From assembly GCA_964488535.1 (NCBI GenBank), contig CAZAUT010000005.1:4397-68396 (forward strand): a DNA stretch of 64,000 nucleotides, in the 5' to 3' direction. A program made the position numbers and the translations under genes. This DNA comes from GWB1-38-13 sp964488535. GTDB taxonomy: Bacteria; Patescibacteriota; Microgenomatia; UBA8517. Position 1 is the first letter of the stretch, and each line of letters begins with the position of its first letter. The notes beneath the pieces are model-generated. The model searched no databases and was not told where the DNA came from. It saw nothing but the letters and a program-made list of their open reading frames with translations. Positions 51,340 through 60,750 of this stretch are shown piece by piece.

Positions 51340-52263
51340 TTACTTTTTTAACTTGAAACCCTTTCTCACTTCCGCCACAAACACCCCCAGCATTATTATC
51401 GCCGTTCCGATTATAAACGGCAAAGTTATCTTTTCCTTCAGCCAAAAGACGGCCAATGGCGCGGCGAATAGGGGAGAAAGATAACCAAAAAGTGTCGCTT
51501 CGGATGCCTCTATCTTTTTTTGTCCTTCCTGATACAGAAAGTAAGCCAGTGAGCCGGACAAAACCGCCATGTACCAAACCCCAAGGTGAGCCAGAAAAGG
51601 TGCTGTTGATATCAATAAGAGAAGATTAACAAAACCTTGGGTTTCAAAAACAGCAAACGGTAAGCATGTAATAAAACCAAGAAAAAACATATAGGTTGTC
51701 ATAAAAAGAATATCGGTTTTACGGTGAAGTTCTTTTTTCGAAATAACAATATAAAATACCCAGGCTACGTTCGCCAAAATTATAAGAATATTTCCGATTA
51801 CCGATCTTTCATCCAAGCTGCTCCCGGTCAAAATCGGCTCAACGGCTACAATGACGGTGCCTATCATAGTAATTATAATTCCGGCGATTTCCTTTTTTGT
51901 CACCTTTTCTTTTAGAAAAACTGCACCACCTAAAACCACAAATATCGGAGCCGAATTTCCGATGATCGATGCGTCAAGCACGTTGGACATATCATAGCCG
52001 TAGAACAAAAGACCGAGATTGACGGAAGAACCCAAAAGCCCTGCAGCCGTAAGCATAATGAATTCTCTTTTTGATACTGGGAGTTTGGGTTTAAGTGCAA
52101 AAACAATGGGAATCATCAGAAGCGAGGAAATGAAAAATCGGTAGGTTAAAAATATCATTGGCGGAAAGTCGGGGAGGGTGTATTTGATAACAGGGCCTGC
52201 TATTCCCCAAATGGCAGCGACAACAAGAAGTAGAATATAAGATTTCACTCGGTCTTTAGACAT
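51340..52263 (-). CDS. EamA/DMT-family transporter
   Basis: 307 residues from ATG 52263, ten membrane helices in two five-helix repeats. YILLLVVAAIWGIAGPVIKY opens repeat 1 and VIGNILIILANVAWVFYIV opens repeat 2; repeat 2 ends with ATLFGYLSPLFAAPLAVFWL, the typical EamA segment. Exporter of amino acids or metabolites; substrate unknown. The longer start (52284) lies in repeat sequence. Confidence 0.9.
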   Translation of the reverse strand: MSKDRVKSYILLLVVAAIWGIAGPVIKYTLPDFPPMIFLTYRFFISSLLMIPIVFALKPKLPVSKREFIMLTAAGLLGSSVNLGLLFYGYDMSNVLDASIIGNSAPIFVVLGGAVFLKEKVTKKEIAGIIITMIGTVIVAVEPILTGSSLDERSVIGNILIILANVAWVFYIVISKKELHRKTDILFMTTYMFFLGFITCLPFAVFETQGFVNLLLLISTAPFLAHLGVWYMAVLSGSLAYFLYQEGQKKIEASEATLFGYLSPLFAAPLAVFWLKEKITLPFIIGTAIIMLGVFVAEVRKGFKLKK

Positions 52264-52264
52264 A

Positions 52265-52315
52265 CTTTTAGTATCAAGTATCAAGTATCAAGTATCAAGT
52301 AGCATGTAGAAAGTA
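52265..52315. repeat. GTATCAAGTATC-type repeat upstream of the transporter
   Basis: Five near-perfect tandem units of TATCAAG(TA) at 52269-52303, then AGCATGTAGAAAGTAGC-type units to ~52330. Same family as 27770-27860 and the insertion inside cysS. Confidence 0.65.
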
Positions 52316-52396
52316 GCTTGTAGCAAGCAGAAAAGGGAGATGTAATATTTTAAGAATTTGGTAATTTAGTAATGAAATATTAAACTATTAAATTAT

Positions 52397-53665
52397 TTAA
52401 CAATTTAGTAATGAAGCAATGGCGTTAGAAAAAACCTTTTTCTGTGTCTGTGTCTTCATGTTTTTCACCGTTACCGTTTCGCTTACAACTTCTTCGGGTC
52501 CCAATATTACTGCAAACGGAATTCCTTTTTTATCTGCATATTTGAGTTGTTTATCAAGTTTTGCATTCGGATCCGGATAAAGTTCACAATTTATTCCGCT
52601 GTCGCGTAAAGAGCGGGAGAACGTGAGAGCGGGAGAGTATAAGTCGGGAGAAAAAACAGTAACAAGTAATTTTGTCTTGTTCACTTGAAGGGTGGGAAAC
52701 CTGTTATAGTATTTCAATATTTCCTCCATAACCATATCTCCCATTGCAAATCCCACTCCCGGAATTTTATTTTTTGAACCAACATCGGAAGTCAAATTAT
52801 CATATCTTCCGCCTCCCCAAATTGCCCTGAAATTACCCCCGACGTCCCAGCCTTCGAACACCGTTCCCGTGTAATAATCAAGCCCTCTGACGATCGATGC
52901 ATCAAATTCTATAAAAGGCAAAACTCCTGTTTGGTCAAGATAGGAATAAATACGCTTTAGCCAGTCGGATCTTTCGTAACCTTTTTTGTCGGAAAGAATT
53001 TCAAAAACCCCATCAATTTGCCCGTCGGACAGGGAAATGTTTTTCAGCATATCTTTAAACTCCTTTTCATCGACCTTGTCCTTTTTATCGATTACCCTAA
53101 ATAGGGGAGAGATATTTTCCTTTGGAACTCCGATCTCGTTAAGCCTGCCTTCGAGATATTTCCTGTCGTTAATTTTAATTTTTACTTCAGATGGAGTAAG
53201 TTTTAGTTTTTGATAGAAATTAACGGCGATCGATATTATTTCACCATCGGCTTCGGGATTATCAACTCCAAGCATATCAATATCCCATTGGAAAAACTCC
53301 CTGCCCCTGCCTTTTTGTGGGGATTCATAGCGGAATCGTCTTCCGTATGTGAACCACTTGACGGGAAAAACCAATTCATTCTCATTTTGAGATACCATTC
53401 TGGCAAGCGATGGGGTCATTTCAGGACGCAAAGTAACTGTATTTCCCGACTTATCCTCAAATGTAAATGCCTGTTTCTTAACCAACTCTTCTCCCGATTT
53501 TGCGGCATAAAGTTCCAGCGGTTCCACTGTCGGACCTTCGTATTCCTGAAAACCATAGGATTCCGAAACACCTTTAAGATTTTGGTAAAACCAATTCTGG
53601 AAAGCCATATCGGCAGGTAAAAAATCCCTAAACCCTTTTAAGTTTTGAATCGTAGTTTTTGACAT
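52397..53665 (-). CDS. hisS: Histidyl-tRNA synthetase
   Basis: 422 residues, class II. KGFRDFLPADM, motif 2 YGRRFRYESPQKGRGREFFQWD (as YGRRFRYESPQ and GRGREFFQ), His-specific GLDYYTGTVFE, motif 3 GVGFAMGDMV, then the anticodon domain. At ~52610-52650 a GAGCGGGAGAG-type repeat related to those in topA and proS encodes part of the anticodon domain (SPALTFSRSLRDSG). tRNA-His is 4.6 kb upstream. Confidence 0.95.
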   Translation of the reverse strand: MSKTTIQNLKGFRDFLPADMAFQNWFYQNLKGVSESYGFQEYEGPTVEPLELYAAKSGEELVKKQAFTFEDKSGNTVTLRPEMTPSLARMVSQNENELVFPVKWFTYGRRFRYESPQKGRGREFFQWDIDMLGVDNPEADGEIISIAVNFYQKLKLTPSEVKIKINDRKYLEGRLNEIGVPKENISPLFRVIDKKDKVDEKEFKDMLKNISLSDGQIDGVFEILSDKKGYERSDWLKRIYSYLDQTGVLPFIEFDASIVRGLDYYTGTVFEGWDVGGNFRAIWGGGRYDNLTSDVGSKNKIPGVGFAMGDMVMEEILKYYNRFPTLQVNKTKLLVTVFSPDLYSPALTFSRSLRDSGINCELYPDPNAKLDKQLKYADKKGIPFAVILGPEEVVSETVTVKNMKTQTQKKVFSNAIASLLNC

Positions 53666-53827
53666 ATTATTAAATATTTGAAATTATAACCCTAATCTAC
53701 ACCGCATTCTTATTCGGGGTCTTTTTATAAATTTATTTCTTTATTGGGCGACAATCCCTGAATATGCTGAGTGTTTACAATTTAATTCTGCCAACTTGCT
53801 TGCATGAGAATTACCTATCTACATCAC

Positions 53828-54754
53828 TCATAATATCATTTTTTCAATAAGTTTGAAAAATCTGTTTTTAAGTATGCTCATGATAACCTTTGTTTCTCCG
53901 CTTCTGTCTATAAATTTTGTTCTTCCTAAGGTATTACCTTTTATGCAAACCGAAATTCTAGTTTTATTTTTTGTTTTTGAAACAATTTTGGGGTTTATTA
54001 ACACACCAGATAATAAAGGATCATAAAAATATAAAAAGTCATTTTTATTAGCAATAATTATTTTTTGAATTATTTTCCCGATTGACGTTTTTGGTTGAAG
54101 TTTTGATACTTTTTCCTTGAATAAATCACTGGCTGGAACAGAATAACATGCGTCAAGTGGAATTATTATTGTGGGAATGTTTGAAGAGACTACATAGTCG
54201 GCAGATGGTGCATCTAAATAAAAATTGTATTCTGAATAATAGTTTGGTTTAACATTACCCTTTAAGTTAAATACACCACCCATTATAACTAAACCCTTAA
54301 CCTTATTAGTAAATGCAGATTGGTATATATTTATTGTATTTGCAATATTCGTCAGTGGCCCAAGACAAATAATTTCAATTTCTTTGGGATATTTATTAAC
54401 ATAATCGATAATAAACTCTTCCGGGTCTCGTTTCGTCTTGTCTTCGATATTCTCATCAAATGCGATAAGGTCTTTTAAGAAGGCAAGTTTAGATGAATTT
54501 CTAATGTCGATTTTTGGAAAACTGGGTTTTACCTTGTTTGTTTTAGTAATACTAGAACCTTTAATGACATTGCATTTGAAGTTTATAAATTCGAATATAC
54601 TTTTTAAGTTTAATTTGCCTATTTTGGGTAGAGTGAGCCCTTCAACAGTCGTGATTCCCAATATATCAAATTTGTTGCTTTTAATAAGCATCAAAATGGC
54701 GATAATGTCATCCATTCCGCAATCTGTATCAATTATTATTTTTTGTTTCTTCAT
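53828..54754 (-). CDS. Inosine-uridine-type nucleoside hydrolase
   Basis: 308 residues. The Ca-binding motif DTDCGMDDIIAILML is at the N-terminus, followed by ICLGPLTNIAN, IMGGVFNLKGN, FYLDAPSADYV and LYFYDPLLSGVLI. It cleaves nucleosides into ribose and base; base preference cannot be read. Last gene of a four-gene operon with a kinase-like protein, a HAD phosphatase and a phosphoribosyltransferase-HAD fusion, 15 bp after the kinase-like gene. Confidence 0.9.
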   Translation of the reverse strand: MKKQKIIIDTDCGMDDIIAILMLIKSNKFDILGITTVEGLTLPKIGKLNLKSIFEFINFKCNVIKGSSITKTNKVKPSFPKIDIRNSSKLAFLKDLIAFDENIEDKTKRDPEEFIIDYVNKYPKEIEIICLGPLTNIANTINIYQSAFTNKVKGLVIMGGVFNLKGNVKPNYYSEYNFYLDAPSADYVVSSNIPTIIIPLDACYSVPASDLFKEKVSKLQPKTSIGKIIQKIIIANKNDFLYFYDPLLSGVLINPKIVSKTKNKTRISVCIKGNTLGRTKFIDRSGETKVIMSILKNRFFKLIEKMIL

Positions 54755-54769
54755 ATATGTATGAATAAG

Positions 54770-55828
54770 CTATATATCGATAAGTGTTTGTGCAATTCTT
54801 TGGGTTTCAGATAGCGAAAGATCAAGCATTCCACTTTCAGTGCAGGGTCTACAATTGCAGGTTGCGAAAAATGAATTGTTTAAAAGTTCACCAAAAAGAA
54901 GTGTTTCTTTGCCAATTTCGTTTATTGACCACTCTTTAAATTGCGGCAAGGCGTATGTTTCTAAACAATCTGCTTGTTCATTCCATCCTTTCCGTATCCA
55001 CTCGAGAATAAATCTTGTAAGATTGACACTTATGCGGGACCAATCTAGAAAAATATTTCTTAATGTTGGAGGTTTGAAATTTGAGCTGCTTAGGAATTCC
55101 TGAAACCCTAATTGTTTGAGTATCGGCAATCGAGGTAGGGGATCCAATATACGTGCTTTACCATCTTTATATATAACATTGCCAAGCCAACAGTCATTGC
55201 CTGAGAGTGTGGCAGTTTTTGGTGTAAGCTTATCTGCTTGAGCGGCCACTAATTTGAGTAAATCCGGAATATCTGAAAAAGGAGATTTTCTGTCAAGTTG
55301 TGTTTTAATTACAGATGATGTGAAAATAAGTGAGAGACGAATCTCCTCCGAAATTTCAGGACCACCCTCTGTTGAATATTTTGCGCCGAGACACGTAAAT
55401 GTCTGAGCTATCGCTCTTGTTATGCCTTTAACATAATTAATATCCGGTGGATTACCTTTTCGAAAGCCGTCACTTACAGTTTCTTCAAACTTCGGAGATG
55501 TAAGTAGTTCAACCCCGTTTGTTTTTAATATCTCATAGGGCCAAAAAACCTCTTGGTATGAGGGACCCAAAATTTCTCTTTGAATGCAAACAAGCTCTTT
55601 CTCGTCTGTTGGAACATTCCCTTGCGGAAAGACTTTAAAAACTGCATTGGGGGATAATTCACCTTCTTTGCGGTTCTGATAATAATCTGGGACAAAAAGG
55701 AAACTATTTCCACTCATGCTACTGTCACCAGATATTTCCATTTCTTGCGCATAAGGAAACCTTAGTTTTATTGCAGCAACCTGCATTGTTATATTTGGCC
55801 GTTTATCTTGTTGATTTTCTATTGTCAT
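54770..55828 (-). CDS. Aminoglycoside phosphotransferase-like kinase, divergent
   Basis: 352 residues. The segment GNDCWLGNVIYKDGKARILDP fits the APH/choline-kinase catalytic loop plus metal Asp (GND...GN...ILD), though the usual HGDxxxxN His is Ser or Gly. An N-terminal strand region with FLFVPDYY and AVFKVFPQG may hold the ATP Lys. A Cys cluster CNCRPC lies near the C-terminus. 6 bp after the HAD gene. A small-molecule kinase acting on the operon's nucleoside is inferred. Confidence 0.55.
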   Translation of the reverse strand: MTIENQQDKRPNITMQVAAIKLRFPYAQEMEISGDSSMSGNSFLFVPDYYQNRKEGELSPNAVFKVFPQGNVPTDEKELVCIQREILGPSYQEVFWPYEILKTNGVELLTSPKFEETVSDGFRKGNPPDINYVKGITRAIAQTFTCLGAKYSTEGGPEISEEIRLSLIFTSSVIKTQLDRKSPFSDIPDLLKLVAAQADKLTPKTATLSGNDCWLGNVIYKDGKARILDPLPRLPILKQLGFQEFLSSSNFKPPTLRNIFLDWSRISVNLTRFILEWIRKGWNEQADCLETYALPQFKEWSINEIGKETLLFGELLNNSFFATCNCRPCTESGMLDLSLSETQRIAQTLIDI

Positions 55829-55834
55829 ATTTAA

Positions 55835-56539
55835 TTAATTCTTAAGTTTGAGAGTTAGTAATTGTTGTAGGTTGCGAATTGTATAGTAGGGGACTGATTT
55901 GTTAACAGTTTTATTACTGAAATAAACCGCGTTTAAGCCAACATTACAAGCAGGAAGGACATCAACTTTTAAAGAATCGCCAATCATGACTGCTCTCTGG
56001 GGAGCAAATTTAAGTTGTCTGGTGGTTTCAGAAAATATTTTTGATTTACCGTTTTTGGGTTTATCTTTACCTTTTTCCCAGCCGACGATATTCTCAAAAT
56101 ATTCAAGACTGATTTCGGCAGCTTTGAATACCTTACTAACTTGATCTATGGGCGCATCTGTTATCGCTACTAATTTGATGTTTAATTTTTTTAGTTTATT
56201 AAGTAGATTTATGACAGCGGGATTTGGTTTAATAAAAAATGAGGGATTCAATTTTAGTATTTCATCGTACCAAACCCACTGGAGGTTATACTTTTCTAAA
56301 ATAAGTTCACCTCGTCCACCGTTAATGTTTCTGGCATTATCAACCAACGTCTTTGTCTTCTTGGGGTTAATGCCAAGTTTTTTAGAAATTATTTTTTCGA
56401 TCAACTGGCTGTATAGAGAATAATATCTTTTAGCACCCTCTCCATTGATCAATGTGTAATCTATATCGAAAAGACAAAGGTCGATATTATTAACAAGCAA
56501 ATCATTTTTGTTAGAGAATGCGTTAATTGTGATTTTCAT
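55835..56539 (-). CDS. HAD-family phosphatase
   Basis: 234 residues. Motif I DIDYTLINGEG, motif II LVAITDAPID, motif III Lys in DKPKNGKSK, motif IV MIGDSLKVDVLPA. C1-cap type, like nucleotide or sugar-phosphate phosphatases. Its ATG overlaps the preceding gene's stop by 4 bases (ATGA), showing translational coupling. Confidence 0.85.
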   Translation of the reverse strand: MKITINAFSNKNDLLVNNIDLCLFDIDYTLINGEGAKRYYSLYSQLIEKIISKKLGINPKKTKTLVDNARNINGGRGELILEKYNLQWVWYDEILKLNPSFFIKPNPAVINLLNKLKKLNIKLVAITDAPIDQVSKVFKAAEISLEYFENIVGWEKGKDKPKNGKSKIFSETTRQLKFAPQRAVMIGDSLKVDVLPACNVGLNAVYFSNKTVNKSVPYYTIRNLQQLLTLKLKN

Positions 56540-58113
56540 ATTGATTCTAAAATTTCAGTTATCTTTTCAACACCACTCGGTTTATCTACCTTCAAAACTT
56601 TAAGTCCTTTGCGTAGTGCGGGATAAATATCGGTAGAATCTTGGTCGCCAATAGAGATAACTCTTGAGGGTGAATATCGTTCGGCTAGCATTTCGAAAAT
56701 TTCTGCTTTATCTGAAAAATCCTCAGCTGTATAAATTATTTTAAAAACATCTTCCAATCCTAAATACCTGACTACTTGCTCTTGCCATGCTTTTCCTGCT
56801 CCTGTCAGAAGTACTAATTTTGCATCTGTCTGTGACAATCTTCTTACCGTATCGACAGCTGTTTGAAAATTAAAAACAACTCCTTCTGGGTTAATGTTCC
56901 ACACATTATCAAAGTAATCTTTTCTGGCAATGTCGTATCTTTTTGAACAAAATGCGCTTAATCCTATTGGATTTTTAAGTCCTTCTTCAACAATTTGCTT
57001 GGCTTTTTCAGGAGAGCAATTATCAAGGCAGCCAACGTACGATATTGCATTTTCTATTACTCTTTTTTCTAATGTGGAACCTTTGTAACCCCCATTTTCA
57101 CCGTTAAGTTGGTACAAAGTTCCGTCCATATCAAACACTGCCACTTTTCTTTTCTCTTCCTTTTCAACAAGCGCAACACACATGTCTAAATATTCTGCAA
57201 CATTCATTTTTAAAGAAATTGGTATGGTCTTATCTTTGTTTGCAGGAAGTGGAAAGCCAGCTCGTACCAAGTCTTGCACGACTAATTGTCTACCCGTCGA
57301 TTGTACATAACCCTTTACAAGTTCTTGAAATGAAGCAATCATTTCTTTGCTGATTTTGAAAAAACATCCCAAACGGTCAAAACTTGCTCCACTCCCATCG
57401 CTCCATGGAAATATATAAGGAACCGCACTCGTAACACGGTTTGACTTGCTTGTTTCATATTTTTTACCTCCAAAAATAGAGAAGTCTCTAATGTCAACCC
57501 ACTCGTAAAGTGCATTTGTTGGAGATATTATTTCAACGGGGACATCTCTTAAGTTAGTGAGGTTATCATCTCCAATAAAACCAACGATTTTTACTATACG
57601 ACCATTTGCGCCAAATTTTCTTAAAGTATCTATCGAATATTCAATAGTACCTCCGGTGAAAATACCGTCATCTGCAATTATTATTGAGGAGTCACCAATT
57701 TTTTGAGCAACTTGCTCGAATTGTTTTTCCGGAGAAAAACAACCTTGTCTTGCTGATTTTCTCCCGCTGACATCACGTGTTATACCAATACGAGAAAACC
57801 TCTCCGGAAACTGACATTCAATTTCTTTTAATAGAAAACGGTCCAAACAAACACATGTAAGTTTAGGATTTCCAGCCATTTCTCTTGCAATTGTTGAATT
57901 AAGTTGGGTGTTAATGTCAGATTCAAGATAGGCTTCAATTTCTATATTTGAACCCTGATATGTTCTTTCCAGTACGTCTCGTATTTGTTGAAAATATCCA
58001 TCGGAAAGTTTACCGACATCCATTAATTCCACGTTATCATTTTGGGTAATTTCCTTAAAAATTCCCATTGTGTCTTGTGTTATTACGTATTTTATTGTTT
58101 TTTCTCTTTCCAT
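56536..58113 (-). CDS. Phosphoribosyltransferase-HAD phosphatase fusion
   Basis: 525 residues. N-terminal ~300: a type I phosphoribosyltransferase-like domain with the PRPP loop IIIADDGIFTGGTIEY. C-terminal ~210: a HAD domain, motif I VAVFDMDGTLYQL, motif II LLTGAGKAWQ, motif III Lys (SDKAEIF), motif IV ISIGDQDSTD. Combining a PRPP enzyme and a phosphatase in one chain suggests channelling of a nucleotide intermediate. First gene of the operon, 34 nt behind the structured leader element at 58148-58216. Confidence 0.82.
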   Translation of the reverse strand: MEREKTIKYVITQDTMGIFKEITQNDNVELMDVGKLSDGYFQQIRDVLERTYQGSNIEIEAYLESDINTQLNSTIAREMAGNPKLTCVCLDRFLLKEIECQFPERFSRIGITRDVSGRKSARQGCFSPEKQFEQVAQKIGDSSIIIADDGIFTGGTIEYSIDTLRKFGANGRIVKIVGFIGDDNLTNLRDVPVEIISPTNALYEWVDIRDFSIFGGKKYETSKSNRVTSAVPYIFPWSDGSGASFDRLGCFFKISKEMIASFQELVKGYVQSTGRQLVVQDLVRAGFPLPANKDKTIPISLKMNVAEYLDMCVALVEKEEKRKVAVFDMDGTLYQLNGENGGYKGSTLEKRVIENAISYVGCLDNCSPEKAKQIVEEGLKNPIGLSAFCSKRYDIARKDYFDNVWNINPEGVVFNFQTAVDTVRRLSQTDAKLVLLTGAGKAWQEQVVRYLGLEDVFKIIYTAEDFSDKAEIFEMLAERYSPSRVISIGDQDSTDIYPALRKGLKVLKVDKPSGVEKITEILESI

Positions 58114-58147
58114 GTTTTCCTTTCTATAGGGTAGGTGAGGAGAGTCG

Positions 58148-58216
58148 CCCTGCCAATCTTAGATTTCGGCTTTTTGGAACTATTCGTTCACGCCTCAATC
58201 TGCGATTTTGGAAGGG
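58148..58216 (-). ncRNA. Conserved structured leader element, copy R1
   Basis: On the minus strand: CCCTTCCAA ... TTGGCAGGG form an outer helix (one internal mismatch). Inside, AATCGC, then inner helix AGATT/AATCT, and a loop with CGTGAACGAATAGT. Copy R2 (63829-63898) keeps the outer helix, AATCGC, AAGA and the loop CGTGnACGnATAGT, but has a different inner helix. Lies between tRNA-His and the phosphoribosyltransferase gene. Confidence 0.6.
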
Positions 58217-58246
58217 TCTGCCTTTGGCGGAAACCCCCATCACTTG

Positions 58247-58318
58247 GGTGGTTAACGGGAATCGAAACCGTATCTTTTCTCTCACAAAGAAATGTTTTGC
58301 CCTTAAACTATAACCACC
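58247..58318 (-). tRNA. tRNA-His (GTG)
   Basis: 72 nt, folding by hand: G-1 at 58318, acceptor GTGGTTA/TAACCAC, discriminator C at 58247 (G-1 with C73 is the tRNA-His identity pair), D stem GTTT/AAAC, anticodon stem TTTCT/AGAAA with loop TTGTGAG (anticodon GTG), T stem ACGGT/CCCGT with loop TTCGATT. The 53-61 pair is a T-C mismatch, unusual. CCA is not encoded. Confidence 0.9.
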
Positions 58319-58324
58319 ATGTAA

Positions 58325-58421
58325 GGCCAATGTTGGCCACTAAAAAACCCCGCTTAGCGGGGTTTGTCGGATCTGACTTTGGTTTTTTAATCCACTAAAA
58401 AACCCACCGGTTTGGTGGGTT
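58325..58421 (-). terminator. Two terminators and a palindrome between the 58.6-kb gene and tRNA-His
   Basis: Reading the minus strand: AACCCACC-AAACC-GGTGGGTT + TTTTAG (58421-58401 and on), then CCCCGCTAAGCGGGG + TTTTTTA (58362-58348 and on). Both are good intrinsic terminators for the gene at 58631-59638. GGCCAATGTTGGCC (58325-58338) is a perfect palindrome just upstream of tRNA-His. 58440-58462 holds one more hairpin (CCAACC...GGTTGG). Confidence 0.75.
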
Positions 58422-58630
58422 ACATTTCATGCCAAAATCCACCAACCGAGTCAGACCCGGTTGGTATGATGAACCAAATTGGAAACAAAAGTATTCATAT
58501 TGTGTCTCGTAATATATTACAAATTATTTCCGTTGTCAAATTTTGTACCAGTTTAATGGCATATTTTATTGTTTAGAAATTCGAAGTTTTTTTAAATATC
58601 GTAGTATCCTAATATCCCAATATCCTAATA

Positions 58631-59638
58631 TCATTCTTCCTCCGTCGTGTCCAGTATGTATATTCTTCTCGCCACGTTTTCATCTTTCTCCGTATAGTAT
58701 GTTCCGATAACAATGTCTTCGGCGGAAACATCGGCAAAGCGGATTTTCGTCGGATTATTAACATCGCCCTTGTATGTCTTGGTGTTATTATCAATCGTGA
58801 TTACAATATCAGCCGAATTATTTTCGGACACAACCATATCGCTTTTGTTTTTAACATCTACTTGGCCAAAAAAAACACCGATCGATTGTGGATTGTCGGG
58901 TTGCGTAACCAATATCCGAAATGAATCAAGTACACCGTTTTCTTTTTTTGTTCCCATTGCCAGTATATAGTCTCCGATACCCACATCAGAATCGCTGAGC
59001 TTTGTAGTTGTTTTGGCAATTTTGGCAAATGTTGTATTTTCCTTTGTATAAGAAATCTGTTTGATTTCACCGTTGCCGTTCTTGATTTGAATTGCGCCTT
59101 CCGTAATGTCCGTTACGGTTCCTTTATAAAACTCAAGCCGGTTTATGGCTTGTGACACTTTATCGGCAATATCTCCGTCGGTGGAATTGTCGCTTTCTGT
59201 TGCTGCCTCGGAAGAATACACAATTTCCAGTTTTTTACTCGTTCTTGTATTTTCAAGGGTAACGGCCGTAACCTCAATATAATTATTGGCCGGTTCGAGA
59301 TTGTATTCAAAACTGAAGCTGCCGTCTGCGGACGGCTTGACGACGTTGTCGTAAGTTCCCCCTGTTGTTACGATATACGATTCGGCATGAGTAACACCGG
59401 ATATCTGGATGATGTCACTGCCGAATACCTTTTTGTCTTCAGGTTTTAAAAGCGTCAAAGAACCCGCATTGTTAGCAGAAGATGTATTTGAAGTTGAATC
59501 CGGTTCCTCCGGCATTTTAGCGTTTTCGACTGATGTAATATTGTTTTTTATAGTTGAATTTACTCGGTATATACCGAAGGCAATAATAAGACCTAAAATG
59601 ATTCCAAAAACTATTGCAACTATCCCTTCCTTACGCAT
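58631..59638 (-). CDS. Membrane-anchored extracellular protein of unknown function
   Basis: 335 residues. N-terminal membrane helix (IVAIVFGIILGLIIAFGIY), Ser/Thr/Asn-rich linker, an Ig-like beta domain at ~60-140 (LTLLKPEDKKVFGSDIIQISG; ends LEIVYSS), then a second beta-rich region with two similar halves (FYKGTVTDITEGAIQIK and FFGQVDVKNKSDMVV). Likely displayed on the cell surface. No enzyme motif. Ends before two terminators. Confidence 0.75.
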   Translation of the reverse strand: MRKEGIVAIVFGIILGLIIAFGIYRVNSTIKNNITSVENAKMPEEPDSTSNTSSANNAGSLTLLKPEDKKVFGSDIIQISGVTHAESYIVTTGGTYDNVVKPSADGSFSFEYNLEPANNYIEVTAVTLENTRTSKKLEIVYSSEAATESDNSTDGDIADKVSQAINRLEFYKGTVTDITEGAIQIKNGNGEIKQISYTKENTTFAKIAKTTTKLSDSDVGIGDYILAMGTKKENGVLDSFRILVTQPDNPQSIGVFFGQVDVKNKSDMVVSENNSADIVITIDNNTKTYKGDVNNPTKIRFADVSAEDIVIGTYYTEKDENVARRIYILDTTEEE

Positions 59639-59744
59639 ATATGCTTGAAAACTAAGTACGCGAAGCGTACAAAATTCGAATACCCTCCAAAATCAAAGAC
59701 AACTATATTTGATATAACATCATCTTGTCAAGTTACCCAACATA

Positions 59745-59897
59745 ATGCTAATCTACAAAATATAATACTAATCTGCGAATGAGAACTAATGCAACCAATA
59801 TCTGCTAATTTTGTTTTTCTGATTGATGGTAGTTCTTTGCATTTGTAGGTATTAGTATTATTGGCATTAATTAGTTGATTAGTATTATATTTAGTAA
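59745..59897 (+). repeat. Intergenic inverted-repeat element before the metallo-hydrolase
   Basis: ATAATGCTAATCTACAAAATATAATACTAATC on the left is complementary in part to GATTAGTATTATATTTAG on the right (units listed in pieces: AATACTAATC with GATTAGTATT). Same AATAnTACnAAT-style units as families A and B. The rest of 59639-59744 shows no gene. Confidence 0.5.
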
Positions 59898-59899
59898 TT

Positions 59900-60550
59900 A
59901 TGGATATTATCTATCTTGGTCATTCATCCTTCAAATTAAAAGGAAGATCGGCTGCGGTAATTACAGACCCGTTCGATCCCGAAATGGTGGGTCTTAAATA
60001 TGCTAAAAACGAAGCCGATATTGTTACGGTTTCCCATAACCACAAAGACCATAACAGAACCGATCTGGTTTCCGGAACAAAGATGGTGATCGACACGGCA
60101 GGGGAGTATGAAGTCATGGGTGTTTCGATCGTGGGTATTGAGGTGGACCACGATTCCGTGGGAGGAGAAGAGCGGGGAAAGAACGTCATATTTACGTTTG
60201 AGATAGACGGAATTAGGGTGGCCCATTTCGGTGATCTTGGCCATAAACCAACGGACAAAATTACCGAGCAAATGGGAGATATTGATGTATTACTTCTGCC
60301 CGTTGGTGGTATATATACGATTGGAGCAAAAGATGCAGCTGATATTGCCAAGGAGTATGATTCCCCATATGTTTTACCTATGCATTACAAAACACCCGGG
60401 ATGAATGAGGACGTTTTTCAAAAATTGTCACCCGTAGATGAATTTCTGAAAGAATGCGGTTACGAAGTGGAACGCACGGATAAATTGAGTATTAAAAAGG
60501 AATTGATTAATTACGAAGTGAGAAAAGCTGTCGTGATGGAGAAGAAATAA
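59900..60550 (+). CDS. Metallo-beta-lactamase-fold hydrolase (UlaG-like)
   Basis: 216 residues. IIYLGHSSFKLKG start, zinc motif SHNHKDHN (HxHxDH), IDTAGEYEV, VAHFGDLGH and VLPMHYKTPG. This is the UPF0173/UlaG-like branch of the fold. The substrate is unknown. It begins directly after an inverted-repeat element. Confidence 0.9.
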   Translation: MDIIYLGHSSFKLKGRSAAVITDPFDPEMVGLKYAKNEADIVTVSHNHKDHNRTDLVSGTKMVIDTAGEYEVMGVSIVGIEVDHDSVGGEERGKNVIFTFEIDGIRVAHFGDLGHKPTDKITEQMGDIDVLLLPVGGIYTIGAKDAADIAKEYDSPYVLPMHYKTPGMNEDVFQKLSPVDEFLKECGYEVERTDKLSIKKELINYEVRKAVVMEKK

Positions 60551-60750
60551 TTGAATAAAATTTCTAATTGACCTAATGACAAATTGACCTAATCAATACC
60601 CAATTATTTAATGTCAAATTATCAAAAATTGCTGCATTTCTCCTTTGGGAAGTTTTGTCATTGAAAATTGTTTAGAAATTAGATATTAGTAATTAGAAAT
60701 TATTCTGTTTGTGGAGTTGTAATAAATTTTACCCCTGCTCTATTTTACAT

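Noticed and set aside
52610..52650. Clear repeat insertion in HisS
   Set aside because: The DNA resembles the GAGCGGGAGAG repeat, but the protein segment has the normal family length, so it may be a replacement or chance similarity rather than an insertion.
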